Positions 7,293 through 10,319 of a DNA stretch of 10,319 nucleotides are shown here, in pieces. A program made the position numbers and the translations under genes. The notes under the pieces were generated by a model. It worked only from the letters and a program-made list of their open reading frames with translations. It was not told the DNA's origin and did not search any database. This DNA comes from Chloroflexota bacterium (GTDB taxonomy: Bacteria > Chloroflexota > Dehalococcoidia > SZUA-161): the NCBI GenBank assembly GCA_003229915.1, contig QIGA01000021.1, positions 1-10,319 on the forward strand, in the 5' to 3' direction. Within the stretch, counting starts at the first letter, position 1. Each line of letters starts with the position of its first letter.

Positions 7293-7982
7293 TCATCTGG
7301 GTCGGAATCTACGCCTTATGAGCATTTTGCCGATTCTAAATCCATCCCGGAGGGAGTTAAGCTTGGGACGGGTTCTCCTTTTTCTGTATCCAATAGGAAT
7401 CTCTGTTATCCTGTAGCCATTCCTGGCTATCTCAGTCAACATGTTCACCTCAATATCAAACCCCCTCGCCTCCAGCCTCAGCTTCTTGACCACCTCTGCC
7501 CTAAAACCCCAACACCCGGTGCAGGGATCGCTTATTCTCGTTCCATACAAGACGTTAGTCATCAAAGCAAGCAATCGATTCCCCACCCGATTCAAACTGG
7601 TCATTGCGCCATCCACCATCTGCCCCTTCAACCTGGAACCCATCACCACGTCGTATCCATCCTCCAACGCCGTAAGCATCTCGGTTATATGGACAGCGGG
7701 GTAAGTATGGTCCGAATCCAGCATAAACACGAAATCGCAATCCGCAGCCTCGAATCCGGCTCTGATAGCCATACCCTTCCCCCTCCTCGGCTCCACAACA
7801 ACCTGCGCCCCCTTTTCCCGGGCAATCTCTTCGGTTTTGTCGGTGCTACCGTTGTTGACCACCATCACATTGATCCTATACCCCCTCCGCTCCATCTCCT
7901 CCTTGGGTATCTCATCGATAACCAAGCCAATGGTGCGTTCTTCGTTCAGGGCCGGTAGGACAACGCAGACCTCTTTAGTCAA
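7293..7982 (-). CDS. DPM1-like family 2 glycosyltransferase (polyprenyl-phosphate sugar synthase type)
   Basis: A 229-residue cytosolic GT-A protein resembling dolichyl-phosphate mannose/glucose synthases, which load a first sugar onto a polyprenyl phosphate. Motifs are PALNEE at 10-15, VVNNGSTDKT at 41-50, GKGMAIRAGF at 68-77, the metal-binding DSD at 89-91 (MLDSDHTYP), MGSRLKG at 114-120, DPCTGCWGF at 152-160 and FDIEVNML at 175-182. The basic IGYRKRRTRPKLNS at 197-210 is typical of the family. It lacks a C-terminal membrane domain, as in short soluble DPM1 and archaeal AglJ-like proteins. The start is TTG, because an ATG nearby reads into a stop after three codons and an in-frame TGA lies at 7995-7997. 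It is the first gene of a two-gene unit with the AglG-like enzyme. Donor sugar and carrier are unknown. Confidence 0.9.
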   Translation of the reverse strand: MTKEVCVVLPALNEERTIGLVIDEIPKEEMERRGYRINVMVVNNGSTDKTEEIAREKGAQVVVEPRRGKGMAIRAGFEAADCDFVFMLDSDHTYPAVHITEMLTALEDGYDVVMGSRLKGQMVDGAMTSLNRVGNRLLALMTNVLYGTRISDPCTGCWGFRAEVVKKLRLEARGFDIEVNMLTEIARNGYRITEIPIGYRKRRTRPKLNSLRDGFRIGKMLIRRRFRPR

Positions 7983-7990
7983 TTGATCAT

Positions 7991-7996
7991 CCTCTC
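7991..7996 (-). promoter_or_regulatory. Ribosome binding site selecting the TTG start of the DPM1-like gene
   Basis: On the minus strand GAGAGG ends eight bases before TTG at 7982, a normal distance. The competing out-of-frame ATG at 7990 gives only Met-Ile-Asn before a stop, so the TTG is the functional choice. Confidence 0.6.
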
Positions 7997-8091
7997 ACGT
8001 CAGCAGTTTTCGACATTTTAGCAGCACAGTCCCATTAACGATACCCGCAACGCCTCCCCCGAATTGTAATCTACTTATAAGGTGTTCGCAA

Positions 8092-8217
8092 TTATTTCTT
8101 AAGATTCTCGATTGGATTCTTAACCAACTCGTAATGCACGGCACCTAAAATGGTATCGGCGATCCCCCAAGCCCGGCAAAACAGGGCATCCCAAGACATG
8201 TACCGATTATTTGTCAT
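8092..8217 (-). CDS. Hypothetical small protein, 41 residues
   Basis: I do not recognise this protein. It runs from MTNNRYMSWDALFCRAWGIA to NPIENLKK and is moderately hydrophobic in the middle (residues 11-28). Its ATG overlaps the end of the upstream small frame by 11 bases (ATGACAAATAA), a typical arrangement for translational coupling. A longer frame upstream of this ATG exists (to 8319), but it would run antisensically through no known motif and overlap the neighbour by over 100 bases, so I prefer the short form. A GAGG lies 12 bases upstream of the ATG. The surrounding DNA (about 8000-8440) is visibly AT-richer than the glycosyltransferase genes. It may be a real small gene or the tail of a decayed one. 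Confidence 0.4.
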   Translation of the reverse strand: MTNNRYMSWDALFCRAWGIADTILGAVHYELVKNPIENLKK

Positions 8218-8386
8218 CCTGTTTAAAGACCTCATCCAGAATCCTTTGTGCATCAATGTCAGTTTGTACTTTTTCCGCCAAGCATTTTGGACATGGTTTT
8301 TTCTTCTTATGCAGCACATTGTGCTTATAGCACCAAATCCGTTTTTCGCTCTTACTCGCCCAGTATTCGTCTTGACTTTTAGGCAT
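8207..8386 (-). CDS. Small lysine-rich protein with putative zinc-binding cysteines
   Basis: A 59-residue protein starting MPKSQDEYW. It holds C19 and H22 in IWCYKH and a CxxC pair at 32-35 (CPKC), separated by a basic HKKKK stretch. The C-x2-H...C-x2-C spacing suggests a small zinc knuckle or ribbon, often nucleic-acid-binding, but no family is recognised. The ATG at 8386 is chosen because GGGAG lies at 8392-8396, five bases upstream. In-frame ATGs at 8398 and 8443 would add 4 or 19 residues without as good a site. It overlaps the next small frame by 11 bases, so the two were probably translated together. The locally AT-rich composition and lack of link to neighbours hint at acquired DNA. 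Confidence 0.5.
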   Translation of the reverse strand: MPKSQDEYWASKSEKRIWCYKHNVLHKKKKPCPKCLAEKVQTDIDAQRILDEVFKQDDK

Positions 8387-8492
8387 CTCTACTCCCATTA
8401 AAACTTCTGATTTCTTACGATAGTGAGAACGTGGATGCACCAACAGAACTCACCACCCCGCCCTTCTATATCAGCGCCTACCAGAACCCTCG

Positions 8493-8593
8493 GTAGCGTC
8501 GTGACTCCCGTCACGACGGAATATCCGTTGCCACAGGTGTGGCAACGCTACGCTACAAATTCGCAGGGTCGGTGCAGCCTAGCGGAACCCACC
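8493..8593. repeat. Paired hairpins and repeat fragment before ComEC end
   Basis: CGTCGTGAC (8497-8505) pairs with GTCACGACG (8510-8518) around a TCCC loop. CGTTGCCACA (8526-8535) pairs with TGTGGCAACG (8538-8547) around GG. Outer GTAGCG (8493-8498) can pair with CGCTAC (8546-8551 or 8551-8556), giving a cloverleaf-like two-arm fold, as in REP/BIME-type elements. The 28 bases at 8566-8593 match 6164-6191 at 23 of 28 positions, so they are a fragment of the same family as copy B. The block lies just after the ComEC stop. It lacks a T-run, so it is probably a dispersed repeat rather than a standard terminator. Confidence 0.6.
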
Positions 8594-8603
8594 TATCACC
8601 TTA

Positions 8604-10319
8604 TCACTTCTCCGTCTTCACCCACAACCTCTGTCCATCGGTGATTAGCTCGATGGTGCCGCGTTCCGAAGTCAGGTAAAGGTTATCCTCGCCGACCGTT
8701 CCCACTAGCCTCTCAACCACCTCTGGCCTGGGATGCCCGAACTCGTTTTCCGCTCCCACCGAGATAACCGCCAGTTGAGGATCAACCCCGGCGAGAAACT
8801 CCGGGCTACTGGAGCTATCGGAACCGTGGTGAGGTACTTTGAGCGCAGCGCTTCTCAGGCCGTACCTCCGTCCGAGCAAATATCGCTCCGCCTCTTGGAA
8901 GATGTCCCCTGTGAGAAGCAAGCTGAAATCCTGGAACTCGAGTCTCACAACCAGCGAGTTGTTGTTTGAGTCCGAAGCCGTGCCTTCAAGCAGCGTTGTC
9001 TCAGGATGCAGCACCTCCAAGCTCAACCCATCACCCAGCTCGATTCGCTGTCCTGCTTGGGCAACGGTGCGTTCGATGTCCCTCTCCTCAATACGCCTGA
9101 GCCATTCGCGATAAATCAAGGAGTCCCCCTTAAGCCCACTGGTCAAAACCTGCTTGACCTCATATCTCTGAAGAACCTCAACCAATCCTGTCAGGTGGTC
9201 CGCTTCCGGATGGGTCAGAATGACAAGCTCTATGGTCCGATCCCAGAAGGGTAGCTTATCGCCAAGCTCAAGGCCAATGTTCTCAGCATAAGGACCGCCA
9301 TCGATAAGGACTTGCTGGTGGCCCCTCTGAATCAGTATGGCGTCGCCCTGCCCCACATCGAGGAAGAAAACGTGGAGGCGGTTATCCGGGGCAGTGACGG
9401 CAGCGATCCACACAAGAACTGCGACAATAAGCAGAGGGAAAACGACGAATTTCGCCGGCACTCTCCCCAAGGATGCAAGCGTCGATGATACGCGCTTCCT
9501 CGCCTTGCCTGTGATGGCTCCCATCCTCGACCAGCCAGTACCCGCCCAAAGCCCCGCAACCAGGACGGCATAATACCCCCAAACAAAGGGAGCGCCGACA
9601 TCATCCAATTCGATGGAGGCAAAGGGCATGGATGAGAAAAACTCGACAACCTCGATCATATAGCTGATAAAGAGCCAGGCGACCCAGCCCAGAACCTGGG
9701 CCAGCGGTGGTGCAAAGAGGCCAAGGATCGCGACCAGGGCCGCAGTGCCAATAGCGCCAGGCAGCGCAGGCAGAGCGAAGAAGTTGGCCGGAAGAGCCAC
9801 CAGCGAGATTTGATGAAAGTAGTAGGCGATAATAGGAATCGTTGTGAGGATGGCCCCCAGTGTAATCGAAAGGCCATCGACAATAAAGGCTAGCCCTCGC
9901 CTGCCCCCCTCTGTGATACCGAAAATACGTCTGCCCAAGGACTGAAAATGCGGGGTCAGCAATAGCAGCCCTGCCATGGCAGCAAAGCTCAGTTGGAAAG
10001 ATACATCGCCCACAATGGAGGGGTGAATCGCTATCATGAGCGCGGCAGCGAAGAGCAGCCAGGGCAGGGCGCTGCGCGGTCTGCCGACATAGTAGGCGAA
10101 GAGCCACAGGCTGATCATGATAGCGGCGCGCACTGCCGATATCTGCGCGCCGCTCAGCAGAGTATAGCCCCAGGTGACGAAGAGAGGCAGCCAGAAGTAG
10201 TATGAGCGAGTTCTGCCGAAGACCGCCACGGCGAGGCTGAACACAATCCCACTAACAATGAAGATGTGAAGGCCGGATATAGCGAGAATGTGCGCCGTCC
10301 CCGCTCGTGAAAGGGACTC
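8604..10319 (-). CDS. comEC: ComEC/Rec2 DNA-uptake channel, 5' end outside window
   Basis: Partial gene: 571 C-terminal residues are present, and the N-terminal part (about 200 residues in typical family members) lies beyond the right edge. Counting from the first in-window codon, the family signature AHILAISGLHI is at 9-19. The competence membrane domain with many helices follows, including SGAQISAVRA (56-65) and VGDVSFQLSFAAMAG (103-117). A metallo-beta-lactamase-like domain starts at about 315 with FLDVGQGDAILIQ and continues with IDGG, THPEADH (369-375), LLTGD (468-472) and VPHHGSDSSSS (495-505). The metal motif is HPEADH rather than full HxHxDH, a variant I believe is tolerated in ComEC proteins. 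ComEC carries one DNA strand across the inner membrane during natural transformation, and its lactamase domain is thought to degrade the other strand. The GTG at 10244 is an internal valine, not the start. Other competence genes are not in view. Confidence 0.95.
   Translation of the reverse strand, partial: ESLSRAGTAHILAISGLHIFIVSGIVFSLAVAVFGRTRSYYFWLPLFVTWGYTLLSGAQISAVRAAIMISLWLFAYYVGRPRSALPWLLFAAALMIAIHPSIVGDVSFQLSFAAMAGLLLLTPHFQSLGRRIFGITEGGRRGLAFIVDGLSITLGAILTTIPIIAYYFHQISLVALPANFFALPALPGAIGTAALVAILGLFAPPLAQVLGWVAWLFISYMIEVVEFFSSMPFASIELDDVGAPFVWGYYAVLVAGLWAGTGWSRMGAITGKARKRVSSTLASLGRVPAKFVVFPLLIVAVLVWIAAVTAPDNRLHVFFLDVGQGDAILIQRGHQQVLIDGGPYAENIGLELGDKLPFWDRTIELVILTHPEADHLTGLVEVLQRYEVKQVLTSGLKGDSLIYREWLRRIEERDIERTVAQAGQRIELGDGLSLEVLHPETTLLEGTASDSNNNSLVVRLEFQDFSLLLTGDIFQEAERYLLGRRYGLRSAALKVPHHGSDSSSSPEFLAGVDPQLAVISVGAENEFGHPRPEVVERLVGTVGEDNLYLTSERGTIELITDGQRLWVKTEK

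Noticed and set aside
8150..8401. 83-codon plus-strand hydrophobic frame
   Set aside because: It is the antisense of the small lysine-rich gene. Its Phe/Leu richness is just the complement of Lys/Glu codons, and it lacks a ribosome site.
9601..10107. 168-codon minus-strand frame inside comEC
   Set aside because: It is a frame-shifted reading of the comEC membrane domain, which itself has full family motifs.
1..10319. CRISPR array, tRNA or rRNA genes
   Set aside because: No regularly spaced direct repeats, cloverleaf with CCA-like end, or rRNA core sequence was seen on either strand.

Overview
The window looks like a moderately GC-rich, repeat-laden bacterial chromosome segment. The best guess is Chloroflexota, perhaps Dehalococcoidia. 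That assignment is inference: it rests on a bacterial-type ComEC and Wzx-like flippase beside an archaeal-type STT3/AglB oligosaccharyltransferase, and on short palindromic interspersed repeats in nearly every intergenic gap. No RNA gene or marker allows a firm taxonomic call.

Layout from left to right. Positions 1-193 hold a palindromic repeat and what may be a decayed insertion-sequence end. Positions 194-1063 (minus) encode a small MscS-type mechanosensitive channel. Positions 1064-1735 are a 672-base gap with three tandem hairpins, one copy of an interspersed repeat and an unexplained leader. Positions 1736-4156 (plus) encode an 806-residue STT3/AglB-type oligosaccharyltransferase, followed at 4311-5576 (plus) by a polysaccharide/lipid-linked glycan flippase. 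On the minus strand, reading right to left, a DPM1-like family 2 glycosyltransferase (7293-7982) and an AglG-like family 2 glycosyltransferase (6330-7274) sit 18 bases apart. A decapitated family 4 glycosyltransferase (5643-6112) lies beyond them, and its break is at the edge of a repeat. Two overlapping small reading frames (8092-8386, minus) and a repeat-rich gap follow. The C-terminal 571 residues of ComEC (8604-10319, minus) run off the right end.

The central 6 kb make sense as one pathway. DPM-like and GT2 enzymes would build a sugar chain on a polyprenyl phosphate at the inner membrane face, the flippase would turn it over, and STT3 would transfer it to asparagine on exported proteins. 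This is an archaeal-style N-glycosylation set in what appears to be a bacterium. The cluster is rearranged. Two copies of a 46-base repeat (40/46 identical) lie in opposite orientation just outside the stt3-flippase-GT4 segment, and one of them sits exactly where the GT4 gene is cut. A past inversion or deletion through these repeats is the most interesting hypothesis here. No CRISPR array, tRNA, rRNA or intact transposase was found.
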